A stretch of 64,000 bases of DNA, from the NCBI RefSeq assembly GCF_052030685.1, contig NZ_JBQAJM010000003.1, positions 1 through 64,000 on the forward strand, read 5' to 3'. The position numbers and the translations under genes are program-made. Under the pieces are notes generated by a model. It searched no databases. It was not told the origin of the DNA and was given only the letters and a program-made list of their open reading frames with translations. Shown here one piece after another: positions 36,219 to 45,082 of the stretch (the first letter of the stretch is position 1; each line of letters opens with the position of its first letter). The DNA comes from Caedibacter sp052030685 (GTDB taxonomy: Bacteria > Pseudomonadota > Gammaproteobacteria > Francisellales > Francisellaceae).

Positions 36219-36779
36219 CTATGCATCTAGATTTAATAAGTTTGTCTGATAAAACTTCATCTCATCTATGGACTCTTTAATATCATCTAAAGCCAAATGG
36301 GTGCTTTCTTTATTGAATTGCTGCAATAACTCTGGTCGCCAGAAGGAGGCTGCAATTTTAAAAGAACTTACATCAAACAGGCGGTAATGGAAATAGTCCT
36401 CTAAAGTGGGCATATATTTTGCTAAAAATTTGCGATCTTGCCAAACAGAGTTACCACATAAGGGGGATTGACCTTTTTTGACATACGGCTTAATGAAATC
36501 CAAAATCAATTGTTCTGCTTCGTTTAAACCAATGTCACTTTGTCTGACACGTTCCGTTAAGCCTGATTGACCATGCGTTTTAACACACCATGAATTCATA
36601 TTTTTTAACACGTTTTCATTTTGATGAATGGCAATAGCAGGCGATTCAGCCAAGATATTCAAATCTGGATCAGTGATAATCGCAGCGATTTCAATAATAT
36701 GACAAGTGTCTATATCAAGACCTGTCATCTCAAGGTCAAGCCAAATAAGGTTGCTTTTTGTTTGTGCCACGTCGCTCAC
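36219..36779 (-). CDS. orn: Oligoribonuclease
   Basis: The DEDDh exonuclease degrades 2-5 nucleotide RNAs and pGpG. From the chosen start the protein has 186 residues, the normal size, with LIWLDLEMTGLD (Asp15, Glu17), an ICGNSVWQD-like block (LCGNSVWQD) and HLALDDIKESI with the final catalytic His and Asp. The open frame continues 42 codons upstream into efp, but the GTG at 36779 directly follows the efp stop, with AAGGA eight bases before it. This start makes efp-orn an operon with a very short gap. Confidence 0.92.
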   Translation of the reverse strand: MSDVAQTKSNLIWLDLEMTGLDIDTCHIIEIAAIITDPDLNILAESPAIAIHQNENVLKNMNSWCVKTHGQSGLTERVRQSDIGLNEAEQLILDFIKPYVKKGQSPLCGNSVWQDRKFLAKYMPTLEDYFHYRLFDVSSFKIAASFWRPELLQQFNKESTHLALDDIKESIDEMKFYQTNLLNLDA

Positions 36780-36783
36780 AACC

Positions 36784-37353
36784 TTAGTCCTTAGCGCGTG
36801 AAACGTACTCACCGGTACGTGTATCAACTTTGACGATCTCGTCAATTTGAACAAATAAAGGCACTTTAACCACAGCACCTGTTTCAAGTGTTGCCGGTTT
36901 ACCACCTGTGCCCGCGGTATCTCCCTTTAATCCTGGGTCTGTTTCAACAATTTTAAGTTGCACAAAATTTGGCGGTGTCACACTAATGGGTTCGCCATTG
37001 AACAAAGTGATAGCACATTGATCTTGCTCTTTGATCCATTTTTTACTATCAGCTAATGCTATTTCAGTAACATTGTATTGCTCAAATGTTTCATCATGCA
37101 TGAAAACATAAAACTCACCATCAAAGTATGAATAGCTTGCTGCTACTTCTAGAACATCTGCTGCATCAACGGATTCACCTGATTTAAATGTCTTCTCAAT
37201 CACGCGCCCATTTTTTAGATTACGTAACTTGACACGATTAAATGCTTGACCTTTACCTGGCTTCACAAACTCGTTTTCAACGATAACCATTGGATTGCCA
37301 TCGAGTAAAAGCTTCAAACCATTTTTGAATTCGTTTGTACTAAAACTTGCCAT
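36784..37353 (-). CDS. efp: Elongation factor P
   Basis: EF-P relieves ribosome stalling at polyproline stretches. The 189-residue protein has the KPGKGQAF loop with Lys34, the residue modified with beta-lysine in E. coli-type systems, and the C-terminal GEYVSRA signature. The gene for EpmB, which makes the beta-lysine donor, is divergent and 49 bases away, which supports lysyl-type modification of Lys34. EpmA is not in the window. Confidence 0.95.
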   Translation of the reverse strand: MASFSTNEFKNGLKLLLDGNPMVIVENEFVKPGKGQAFNRVKLRNLKNGRVIEKTFKSGESVDAADVLEVAASYSYFDGEFYVFMHDETFEQYNVTEIALADSKKWIKEQDQCAITLFNGEPISVTPPNFVQLKIVETDPGLKGDTAGTGGKPATLETGAVVKVPLFVQIDEIVKVDTRTGEYVSRAKD

Positions 37354-37402
37354 CTTTTTCCTCTTTAGTATATTAGCGCTACTTTATTTCAAAACGTCGA
37401 AC

Positions 37403-38425
37403 ATGATACACGAAAAACACGTTAAGCAACAGAATAAAGCGCATAGCAAAAATGCAGATTGGAAGCATGCATTGGCAACAGGTTTTGCACATTGGCAAGC
37501 TTTGGCGCAATTTTTGGAAATTGATCCGGTGTCTTATGATATTCCGGCACTTCAATCATTTCCAATGCGTATTCCATTAAGCTTCGCATCACGTATGCAA
37601 AAGGGTAACATCAATGACCCATTATTATTGCAAGTCTTACCTTCAGTAAAAGAGCTTGAGTCGGTTAATGAATATGTTGATGACCCCTTACAAGAAGCGG
37701 ATTTTAATCCGACAAAAGGCGTTTTGCATAAATATAAAAATCGCGCATTATTAATACTTCATCCAGCGTGTGCCGTCCATTGTCGTTATTGCTTTCGTCG
37801 AGAGTATGATTATCAAGCGCAAACACAATCAAAAGCATTGTGGCTTGATGCTTTTGAGTATATTCACAAAAACATAGAGCTTGACGAAGTCATTTTATCC
37901 GGCGGCGATCCACTTATGCATAATGATCTGTTATTGAAATGGTTTTTGGCGCAAATAGAGGATATTCCACATATCAAACGTTTGCGCATTCATACAAGAA
38001 TACCTATAGTATTGCCTGAGCGAATCACCCCTGAGTTGATTGATGTGTTTAAAGAAACGCAATTACAAAAAATTATAGTCATTCACGCCAATCATGCCAA
38101 TGAGATTAATGATGATGTCACCGTTGCTTTGGCAGCACTTAAGAATCAGTCACAGTTTACTTTACTCAATCAATCAACGTTACTTAAAGGCGTTAATGAT
38201 AATGCGCATACATTAAAGGATTTATCTGAAGCACTTTTTGCCGTTGGGGTTATGCCATATTATTTACATGTGTTGGATAAAGTCAAAGGAGCAGCGCACT
38301 TTGATGTTGATGAGATAACAGCCAAAGAAATACATACTAGGCTTAAATCATTAACCTCAGGCTATCTTGTTCCTAAATTGGTGCGAGAAGTGGCGCATGA
38401 AATGGCAAAGACTTGGATAAATTAA
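37403..38425 (+). CDS. epmB: EF-P lysine 2,3-aminomutase EpmB
   Basis: This radical-SAM enzyme isomerises alpha-lysine to beta-lysine for EF-P modification. From the chosen ATG the product has 340 residues, with CxxxCxxC as CAVHCRYC (Cys123, Cys127, Cys130), then SGGDPLMHND and RIHTRIPIVLPERIT. This matches the short EpmB branch of the lysine 2,3-aminomutase family. The open frame begins earlier inside efp on the opposite strand, but the first ATG beyond the efp promoter region gives the usual length. Confidence 0.93.
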   Translation: MIHEKHVKQQNKAHSKNADWKHALATGFAHWQALAQFLEIDPVSYDIPALQSFPMRIPLSFASRMQKGNINDPLLLQVLPSVKELESVNEYVDDPLQEADFNPTKGVLHKYKNRALLILHPACAVHCRYCFRREYDYQAQTQSKALWLDAFEYIHKNIELDEVILSGGDPLMHNDLLLKWFLAQIEDIPHIKRLRIHTRIPIVLPERITPELIDVFKETQLQKIIVIHANHANEINDDVTVALAALKNQSQFTLLNQSTLLKGVNDNAHTLKDLSEALFAVGVMPYYLHVLDKVKGAAHFDVDEITAKEIHTRLKSLTSGYLVPKLVREVAHEMAKTWIN

Positions 38426-38510
38426 TGTTTTTTGCATAAAAGCATTGAAACTAACGATTTGATATAGCTTAATATTATTGATTTTACGGCTTTATCATGA
38501 GAAGGAAATA

Positions 38511-39089
38511 ATGTTAAAAATAATCAATAAAGTAACAAAGGTATGTTTTATGGCAGCAGTATTAACCAGTGTGGCGCATGCCTCTGATTGTGATAGCAGC
38601 AAACTCACCAATGCATTTAATTTAATTGCAAAACGGGCTGAAGTGATGCAATTAGTCGCTGCTGATAAATACTCAGCTAAAACAAATATTTACGCACCAG
38701 CGCGTGAGATAAAGGTGTTACAAAACGTTCAAGCAATTGCTAAGAAGGAGGGTTTACCACTTTATCCAACCTTAATGTTTAGTCAATTACAAATGGATAT
38801 GTCAAAGTTTATTGAACAATATTGGCTAGACAAATGGATCTCTTATCCTAAAAGCTTTGATCATAAAGATTTAGATCTAACGAAATTAAGAGCGACGATA
38901 AGTAGTGTTGATAAATCACTTTATCCTGCGATTAAAGAGGCATTGCCATCGCTTAAGCGCTGCTCATTAGCAATAAGTTCAAAAGCATTTAAACAAGCAA
39001 TGAATAAAGTTCAAGGGGTACCTAGTAGTCCGGATTATGTGAATATGATGTTGGCAAGCTTAGTGGCAATTTCTCAAGCTCAGCAATAA
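38511..39089 (+). CDS. Secreted AroQ-gamma-type chorismate mutase
   Basis: The 192-residue product starts with a signal peptide (KIINKVTKVCFMAAVLTSVAHAS, cleavage near residue 24) and has the helical AroQ domain: LTNAFNLIAKRAEVMQLVAADKYS, then a PAREIKVLQNV segment typical of the family. Exported chorismate mutases of this class convert chorismate to prephenate outside the cytoplasm and are often found in host-associated bacteria. AAGGA lies six bases before this ATG; an in-frame ATG upstream is less likely. The 3' end overlaps waaF by 68 bases on the opposite strand. Confidence 0.82.
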   Translation: MLKIINKVTKVCFMAAVLTSVAHASDCDSSKLTNAFNLIAKRAEVMQLVAADKYSAKTNIYAPAREIKVLQNVQAIAKKEGLPLYPTLMFSQLQMDMSKFIEQYWLDKWISYPKSFDHKDLDLTKLRATISSVDKSLYPAIKEALPSLKRCSLAISSKAFKQAMNKVQGVPSSPDYVNMMLASLVAISQAQQ

Positions 39090-40077
39090 TCTTTTGTGGG
39101 AGCAATTTATTCATACAATCCATGTGCTCTAATGGGCATTCACGTTTAAAACAAGGACGACAGTCAAGGTCCTCAAGATAAACACTTTTCGCCAATGTAT
39201 TTAATGGTGGTGTGAACTTATCAGACGTTGAGCCATAAATAACTAAGGTTGGAATATTAAGCGCACAAGCGATATGCATTAACCCTGAATCATTACTGAT
39301 GACCCTTTGGCAACTTGCTAACAGATAAACGGCTTCTGATAGAGTGGTTTTTCCTGCTAAATTAAATAAATGGGCGTGATGATTGCAGCCTTTGCTAATA
39401 TCTGATGTGGTTTGCTGATCTTTAGTCCCACCTAATAAAAGCACTTGATAATTCTGATCTAAAAGATATTGCGCAAGCTCAGTATAATAAGCACTTGGCC
39501 ATTTTTTAGCAGGACCAAACTCAGCCCCCGGGCACAGCGCGATAATCGCTTTATCTTTGCTTAAACGATACTTAGCCAGTGTCGTTTCAACGAGGTTACT
39601 ATCAACATTAAACTTAGGGTAGGGCAGCTTTGTGGGTAAGTGTTCTTTTTTAGCAATGCCTAATGCGCAAAAACGCTCAATCATTAAGGGATATTTTGTT
39701 TTATTGAGTTTACGGCGGTCATTTAACAGCACAAAACGCATTTCACCATGCCAACCTGTGCGTTTTTTAATGTGGGCAAAAAAAGGAATGAGTGCCGATT
39801 TCCATGAATTGGGTAATACAATGGCATCACTATAACCTTCGCCTTTAAATTCAAGGGCTTTTTGTTTGCGCGCATTAAAGCTAAATTGACCATGCTTAAA
39901 TTCAAGCTCAAAGGCTTCATTAATTTCAGGCATAAACTGTGCTAGGTCACAACAATGCTTGGGCGCTGCAATATCAATAATACAATTGGGGTCTTGTGAT
40001 TTGATAAAGCGATAAAGCGATTGCGACATCACCATATCACCAACCCAACTGGGTGCGATAATGAGATATTTACGCAT
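39022..40077 (-). CDS. waaF: Heptosyltransferase II (WaaF-like, GT9)
   Basis: The GT9 enzyme adds the second heptose to the LPS inner core. The 351-residue product has the family opening YLIIAPSWVGDMVMSQSLYRF, then LPNSWKSALIPFFAHIKKRTGW, a GAEFGPAKKWP nucleotide-sugar block and NDSGLMHIACAL...YGSTSDKFTPP. Upstream in-frame codons exist, but this ATG gives the canonical N-terminus. It overlaps the end of the zinc-finger gene by a few bases and the convergent chorismate mutase gene by 68 bases. Confidence 0.88.
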   Translation of the reverse strand: MRKYLIIAPSWVGDMVMSQSLYRFIKSQDPNCIIDIAAPKHCCDLAQFMPEINEAFELEFKHGQFSFNARKQKALEFKGEGYSDAIVLPNSWKSALIPFFAHIKKRTGWHGEMRFVLLNDRRKLNKTKYPLMIERFCALGIAKKEHLPTKLPYPKFNVDSNLVETTLAKYRLSKDKAIIALCPGAEFGPAKKWPSAYYTELAQYLLDQNYQVLLLGGTKDQQTTSDISKGCNHHAHLFNLAGKTTLSEAVYLLASCQRVISNDSGLMHIACALNIPTLVIYGSTSDKFTPPLNTLAKSVYLEDLDCRPCFKRECPLEHMDCMNKLLPQKIIAELEKLPLSLPTSYSHNPDY

Positions 40078-40261
40078 CAGAGACAGTTTGGTCATTATCA
40101 ACGACAACAAAGCGCGTACTGCAGTAGGGACAGACGCCTTTGTTTTGGTCATGTAGGTCTATATATACGCGTGGATGTTGGTTCCAAGAAGCGTGTTCAG
40201 GAATAGGGCAACAGATTCTTTGTCCACTGAACACTTTAACGGTTTGAATATCTTTAGACAT
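40070..40261 (-). CDS. CHCC-type zinc-finger protein
   Basis: The 63-residue protein has a His/Cys set ICCPIPEHASWNQHPRVYIDL followed by CPYCSTRF, the pattern of the zf-CHCC family. This family includes bacterial homologues of the mitochondrial complex I subunit NDUFS6, and its bacterial function is unclear. The stop overlaps the start of waaF, so they are probably translated together. Confidence 0.85.
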   Translation of the reverse strand: MSKDIQTVKVFSGQRICCPIPEHASWNQHPRVYIDLHDQNKGVCPYCSTRFVVVDNDQTVSDA

Positions 40262-40357
40262 AAATAAACACTCTAGCTAACTATGCATAATGACGCGTAG
40301 TGTAGCATAGCGTATTGGTTGCGACAATTCGTCTAGTTTGAATTAAGTGTGAAAAGT

Positions 40358-41065
40358 TTATGATACGAGTGCTTTAAGTTTTACCTTATCTAATATCGTA
40401 ATATCCTTGTGCTTAGCTTGAACGATACCATCTTTGGCAAGTGTTTTAAAGGCGCGCGAAATTGTCTCAATACTTAGGTTGAGATGATTGGCAATTTCTA
40501 AGTGCTTCATCGGTAAAGTAAAGAATGTGTTGGAGTAACCACAGCGTTTTTGATGGGCGCTTAATCGATAAATAAACTGTGCTAATTTAATATGCGCCTC
40601 ACAGGTAGCATCAACAAGATGGATGGCAGCATTAAATTTTTTACTCATTAATTGCAAAAAATCTAAATTAGATAGCGTATCATTTGAAATGGCTTGTACA
40701 AAACTAGGGTAATCAAAACCACATACCGTACTATCCTCTAAGGCAATTGCATTTAATTGATGCGTACTCGCCTCAATACCATCAAATCCAAACGCATCAC
40801 CTTGTAGACAAAAATCAACGATATGTTCATGAGCATTCACCAGTTTAAAGCTACCAGCGCGCACACTATAAAAGGCAGTTAGATTACGATTGATTGTATA
40901 TAGTGCATCACCTTTTTTGACATTAACCACAATAGACTTCACCTTAGTTAGTGTTTTGTCATCATCAAACGGGTTGATACTAAGAGCACTACATAAATCA
41001 CGGCAATCACAAAAATGACAAGTTTTAGGGCGATCAGTTGATTTATGTATTGGGCGTATCACCAT
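40358..41065 (-). CDS. fnr: FNR-type oxygen-sensing regulator
   Basis: The 235-residue protein is a CRP/FNR-family regulator with the iron-sulfur ligands of FNR at the same spacing as in E. coli: Cys16-x2-Cys19-x5-Cys25 near the N-terminus and Cys115 in the sensory domain. The cAMP-pocket-like barrel ends in a long dimerisation helix and a helix-turn-helix with ETISRAFK. An alternative start lies 11 codons upstream. It is divergent from cydA, with a strong FNR-type site in the shared intergenic region. Confidence 0.92.
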   Translation of the reverse strand: MVIRPIHKSTDRPKTCHFCDCRDLCSALSINPFDDDKTLTKVKSIVVNVKKGDALYTINRNLTAFYSVRAGSFKLVNAHEHIVDFCLQGDAFGFDGIEASTHQLNAIALEDSTVCGFDYPSFVQAISNDTLSNLDFLQLMSKKFNAAIHLVDATCEAHIKLAQFIYRLSAHQKRCGYSNTFFTLPMKHLEIANHLNLSIETISRAFKTLAKDGIVQAKHKDITILDKVKLKALVS

Positions 41066-41114
41066 GAATTTGTTTCTTATTCTAAGAAGAGATATCAATC
41101 ATTGTGCCAAAAAC

Positions 41115-41128
41115 TTGATTTATGTCAA
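41115..41128. promoter_or_regulatory. FNR binding site between fnr and cydA
   Basis: TTGATTTATGTCAA matches the FNR consensus TTGAT-N4-ATCAA at nine of ten defined positions. It is 50 bases upstream of fnr and 137 bases upstream of cydA. It may mediate fnr autoregulation, cydAB control, or both. Confidence 0.7.
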
Positions 41129-41264
41129 TAAACAGCAAGCTTACTTCATTGATTTATCTTTGATAGTTTAGCTCAGTGATAACTCAAACTACAATGGCAC
41201 TAAGATGCTTTGCTATAGGCATGGTGTCGATAAAAACGTTCAATCATAATGAAGGGTAGTATAA

Positions 41265-42881
41265 ATGATACCAAGTCTATTATCGGTGGAGCTTGCGCGT
41301 TGGCAATTTGCCTTTGTCGCCTGCTTTCACTTTATTTTTGTACCATTGACACTAGGGCTTACGTGGATTATTTTCACGATGGAGCTTATGTATGTCATTA
41401 CTGGCAAACAAGTCTATAAAGACATGACCAAGTTCTGGGGTAAACTCCTTGGAATCAACTTTGCTGTAGGCGTTTTGTCAGGTTTAACGATGGAGTTTTC
41501 ATTCGGTTTAAACTGGGCATATTATTCACAATTTGTTGGTGATATTTTCGGAACGCCATTGGCAATCGAAGGCTTAGTTGCCTTTATGCTTGAGTCAACC
41601 TTTGTTGGTATGTTCTTCTTAGGTTGGAACAAACTTTCTAAGAAACAACATCTATGTGTGACGTTCTGTTTAGCAATTGGGTCAAACTTATCTGCGCTTT
41701 TAATTCTGGTTGCTAACGGCTTTATGCAAGTCCCTGCCGGTGGCGAGTTTGTTTGGCAAACGATGCGTATGGAAACAACGCATTTATGGGATTTGTTTAT
41801 TAATCCAATAGCTCAAATTGGCTTTGCTCATACGGTAATTGCTGGTTACATAACATCGTCTGTTTTTGTCATTGGTATTAGCGCTTTTTACTTGCTCCGC
41901 AAGAAAAGTAAAAGTGATATTGCCTTTGCTAAGCGCTCCATGGGTGTTGGTCTAGGCTTTGGTTTAATCGCTTCATTAATGGTGATGGTGATGGGTGATG
42001 AGCAGGGTATTTTGGCGTATAAATATCAGCCTATGAAGCTGGCGGCGATTGAAGCAGAATGGGGCACGCAAACGCCTCCTGCGAATTTTAATGTTATCGC
42101 ATTCCCTAACCAATCTGAACGCAAGAATGATTTCTCAATTCAAGTACCTAAATTATTAGGTCTATTAGCAACGCATTCATTTGATCAGAAGATTTATGGC
42201 GTCAACACCATATTGTTTGATGGCTACACTGATGTGATAACCGGCAAAGAGATTCCAGCAGTTACCACACGCATTGCCAATGGCGCGAAAGCATATGAGG
42301 CAATGATGAAAATGCGCGATGGCTCGGCAGCAAAAAGTGACTACGCTACTTATAATGAGTATCACCAAGATCTGGGTTATGGCATGTTGCTGTTACGTTA
42401 TTTACCAGTCGGTGAACCATTAACTCAAGCGACTTCTCAACAAATTCGTGCTGCAGCCTTAGATACAGTCCCAAATGTTTCAACCATATTCTGGACATTC
42501 AGAATTATGGTTGGCATTGGTGTCTTTATGTTCTTAGTTATGGTTGGTGGTTTGATCTTGCTCTTTAGAAAAACTTTATGGGAGAAGCGTTGGGTTTTAC
42601 GAACGATGCTCTATATGATTCCATTACCTTGGATTGCTTGCTTATGTGGCTGGATCGTTACCGAACACGGACGCCAGCCATGGACAGTGTATGATATATT
42701 GCCAACAACCGTAAGCTCATCAATGATTAATGGCTGGGATATTTTGTTTACGCTAGTAATATTCTGCTTGTTCTATGCCTTATTGTTTGCTGTTGAAATG
42801 TATTTGATGTTTAAGTTTGCACGTTTGGGGCCAAGCAAAGTCCTTAATAAAGCACCAGCAATCACGAAGGAGAAACAATAA
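41265..42881 (+). CDS. cydA: Cytochrome bd ubiquinol oxidase subunit I
   Basis: CydA carries the haem b558, b595 and d sites and the quinol-binding Q-loop of a high-affinity terminal oxidase. The 538-residue product has ARWQFAFVACFHF with the haem-ligand His22, the HTVIAGYI helix with a second haem-ligand His, a soluble Q-loop region around residues 255-330, and GRQPWTVYDILPT near the C-terminus. The stop overlaps the cydB start by one base (TAATG). It is likely regulated by oxygen through the FNR site. Confidence 0.96.
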   Translation: MIPSLLSVELARWQFAFVACFHFIFVPLTLGLTWIIFTMELMYVITGKQVYKDMTKFWGKLLGINFAVGVLSGLTMEFSFGLNWAYYSQFVGDIFGTPLAIEGLVAFMLESTFVGMFFLGWNKLSKKQHLCVTFCLAIGSNLSALLILVANGFMQVPAGGEFVWQTMRMETTHLWDLFINPIAQIGFAHTVIAGYITSSVFVIGISAFYLLRKKSKSDIAFAKRSMGVGLGFGLIASLMVMVMGDEQGILAYKYQPMKLAAIEAEWGTQTPPANFNVIAFPNQSERKNDFSIQVPKLLGLLATHSFDQKIYGVNTILFDGYTDVITGKEIPAVTTRIANGAKAYEAMMKMRDGSAAKSDYATYNEYHQDLGYGMLLLRYLPVGEPLTQATSQQIRAAALDTVPNVSTIFWTFRIMVGIGVFMFLVMVGGLILLFRKTLWEKRWVLRTMLYMIPLPWIACLCGWIVTEHGRQPWTVYDILPTTVSSSMINGWDILFTLVIFCLFYALLFAVEMYLMFKFARLGPSKVLNKAPAITKEKQ

Positions 42882-44080
42882 TGATGGATTTATATAGTGT
42901 TATTCAGTTATTAAGCTGGTTAGCGGTTGGTCTTATCATGTTCTTGACGGCCGCAACGATGTGCTTTGACTTTGGTGCGGGCATTCTTGCGCGTTTTGTT
43001 GGTAAAAATGACAATGAAAAACGTGCCATTATCAATATTGTTGCACCAACATGGGATGGCAACCAAGTCTGGTTAATCACCGCAGGTGCTGGGTTATTTG
43101 CCATTTGGCCACGTGTCTATGCCGGATCATTCTCAGGCATGTATTTAGGTGTTTTGGTTGTGCTTTGGGGCTTGTTTTTACGTCCTGTTGCCTTTGAGTA
43201 TCGCCATAAAATTGAAAATACTAAATGGGCAGGTTTCTGGGATTGGATGCTATGCTTAGGTAGCTTGATTCCCATCTTGATTATTGGTGTGGCTATTGGC
43301 AATTTATTCTTAGGCTTACCATTTCAATTTGACCCACATTCTTTGCGTTTTTACTATGGTGAAACTAAGGCACTCGTGCAAGAACCTGCCTTTATTTCAC
43401 TGATTGGTTTATTAAGACCCTTTGCATTATTAATTGGCATCTTTGCTGTGATTATGTCGATTATGCATGGCGCATCCTATTGTGCAATGCGTACCAGTGG
43501 CGTGTTATTAGAGCGTTTTGTCAAAATTCAGAAAGTGACTGCATGGCTTTTTATCATCCTATTTGCTATTGGTGGTATTTGGCTTATCTTTATTCCTGGC
43601 TTTCACTGGCAGCTAGCGAGTGACTTAAACACCTATTCACAGGCTATCAATCATCCATTAACAGGTGGCGTTGTAACGGTAACACAAGGTGGCTGGTGGA
43701 GTAATTATGGCAATCATATTTGGATGCTAATCGCGCCTATTCTTGGCTTCGTTGGTGCAATTATGGTGTTAAGCTTTGCCAAAAAATCTAAGCCATTACT
43801 TGCGTTTTCAGGCAGTGTCATTGCATGTTTTGGTGCCGTGTTCACACTAGGATTTAGTTTATTTCCATTCATCATGCCATCAAGCATTGCACCAGCTCAA
43901 AGTATGGTGCTTTGGAACTCAAGTAGTTCATTGACTTCATTAATTGGCATATTGGTTGTGGCAGTGATCATGTTGCCAATCATTTTTATCTATACGACCT
44001 TTGTTTACAAGAAAATGTGGGGCAGAGATGCCAAAATGACCGCACAAGAAGTGGAACAACGCTCACATGAGTTATATTAA
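42881..44080 (+). CDS. cydB: Cytochrome bd ubiquinol oxidase subunit II
   Basis: The 399-residue protein has about nine membrane helices with the CydB pattern: FDFGAGILARFVG, APTWDGNQVWLITAGAGLFAIWP, RPVAFEYRHK and a DWMLCLGSL segment near residue 120. It follows cydA with a one-base overlap, and the small ORF follows it with a good ribosome binding site. Confidence 0.95.
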   Translation: MMDLYSVIQLLSWLAVGLIMFLTAATMCFDFGAGILARFVGKNDNEKRAIINIVAPTWDGNQVWLITAGAGLFAIWPRVYAGSFSGMYLGVLVVLWGLFLRPVAFEYRHKIENTKWAGFWDWMLCLGSLIPILIIGVAIGNLFLGLPFQFDPHSLRFYYGETKALVQEPAFISLIGLLRPFALLIGIFAVIMSIMHGASYCAMRTSGVLLERFVKIQKVTAWLFIILFAIGGIWLIFIPGFHWQLASDLNTYSQAINHPLTGGVVTVTQGGWWSNYGNHIWMLIAPILGFVGAIMVLSFAKKSKPLLAFSGSVIACFGAVFTLGFSLFPFIMPSSIAPAQSMVLWNSSSSLTSLIGILVVAVIMLPIIFIYTTFVYKKMWGRDAKMTAQEVEQRSHELY

Positions 44081-44101
44081 GAAGACTAAGGAGTTCTTAA
44101 A

Positions 44102-44263
44102 ATGAAATTAATTTTATGGATTATAGGCATTGCCGCTTTGGTGTTGTCCTATGTATTTGAAAGCTTTTATATATTCTGGTTAGCAACAGCTTTTACTGCA
44201 GTAGTTGCCGGATGCACCGTTACCCATAGTGTTGACAAACATCTGTCAGCTGAAAGTGAATAA
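44102..44263 (+). CDS. Small membrane protein of the cyd operon (CydX/YbgE-like position)
   Basis: This 53-codon frame directly follows cydB, with AAGGAG ten bases before its ATG. It encodes a small protein with two hydrophobic stretches (about residues 2-17 and 22-40) separated by YVFESFY, ending in a polar tail SVDKHLSAESE. Cytochrome bd operons usually carry a small third subunit, CydX (about 37 residues, one helix), or YbgE. The sequence is not an evident match to either. Its position and ribosome binding site strongly suggest that it is translated with cydAB. Confidence 0.7.
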   Translation: MKLILWIIGIAALVLSYVFESFYIFWLATAFTAVVAGCTVTHSVDKHLSAESE

Positions 44264-44488
44264 TACATCAACTCATAAGGTAGTATTGTAAACAACTAAT
44301 ACAAATACTGAGTCGTCTAATGGGGCTTGCTTTAGTGCAACGTGCTATTAGCCTATGAATTACTAGCTATTGATGATTTGATTTTTTGATGTACTCCCTC
44401 AATTTGGGACAGTAAGTCGACCAAATAAGTTAGATCAAATAATTTTCTTTACGTTTTTCGGCTTATAACGCTGGAGTCTCATGAGTCT

Positions 44489-45082
44489 TTAAACCATATT
44501 TTCCCCTTGCCAATTAAGCTGATATTCTAAATCATATTTTTTAAAAACTTCATCACTTACTTTATCTTCTGTTGTAAATATTCCTAAACCAAGAGGGTTA
44601 TCTTTCATTCGTTTAGCAATGAGGTTTTTCTCTAAACTTAACATTTCTTTTCTATCTTTATCTGGTTTCAAAAAATCAATAACAAGAGCAACTCTCGGTT
44701 GCTCTGTTCTGTTATGAGGACAATGCGGGAATGAGTGATCTAACAGTAATATTTTTCCATTATGCCACTTATAAACATCACCACATATCTTCATTGCAAT
44801 ATCGCCCTCTGGAATGTCAAGACCAAGATAAGCTCTATACATATGTGGATTGTAATTGACATGCATTTTAATATCAGTCTCCGGCTGTAAGATTGAAAAT
44901 AAAACGTTTCTTAGGCAACCGTCAGAGCATTCATATGCTTGATTTATTATTTGAGTAGTTTGTTTAAAATGATTGTTTGTTATATATTTTAGAATCTCCA
45001 GAACTTCTGATTTGCTAATATCAGGCCACGATAGTTGATATTTGTTAATAAAACTTTCCAAAGGTATACCCTGTGTATACAA
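44489..45082 (-). CDS. Aspartyl/asparaginyl beta-hydroxylase-like dioxygenase
   Basis: The 197-residue product has the core of the aspartyl/asparaginyl hydroxylase (LpxO-like) fold: SILQPETDIKMHVNYN with a metal His, YRAYLGLDIPEGD, YKWHNGKILLLDHSFPHCPHNRTEQPRVALVIDF with the second His and the 2-oxoglutarate-binding Arg. Substrate families include lipid A acyl chains and proteins. The start is a TTG with no ribosome binding site and no ATG upstream, so the 5' end may be damaged or misread. It lies alone in a gene-poor stretch. Confidence 0.65.
   Translation of the reverse strand: MYTQGIPLESFINKYQLSWPDISKSEVLEILKYITNNHFKQTTQIINQAYECSDGCLRNVLFSILQPETDIKMHVNYNPHMYRAYLGLDIPEGDIAMKICGDVYKWHNGKILLLDHSFPHCPHNRTEQPRVALVIDFLKPDKDRKEMLSLEKNLIAKRMKDNPLGLGIFTTEDKVSDEVFKKYDLEYQLNWQGENMV

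Noticed and set aside
44391..44412. TCCCTCAATTTGGGA-type dyad after the cyd operon as an IS remnant
   Set aside because: It is a single short imperfect dyad with no partner end or transposase remnant nearby.
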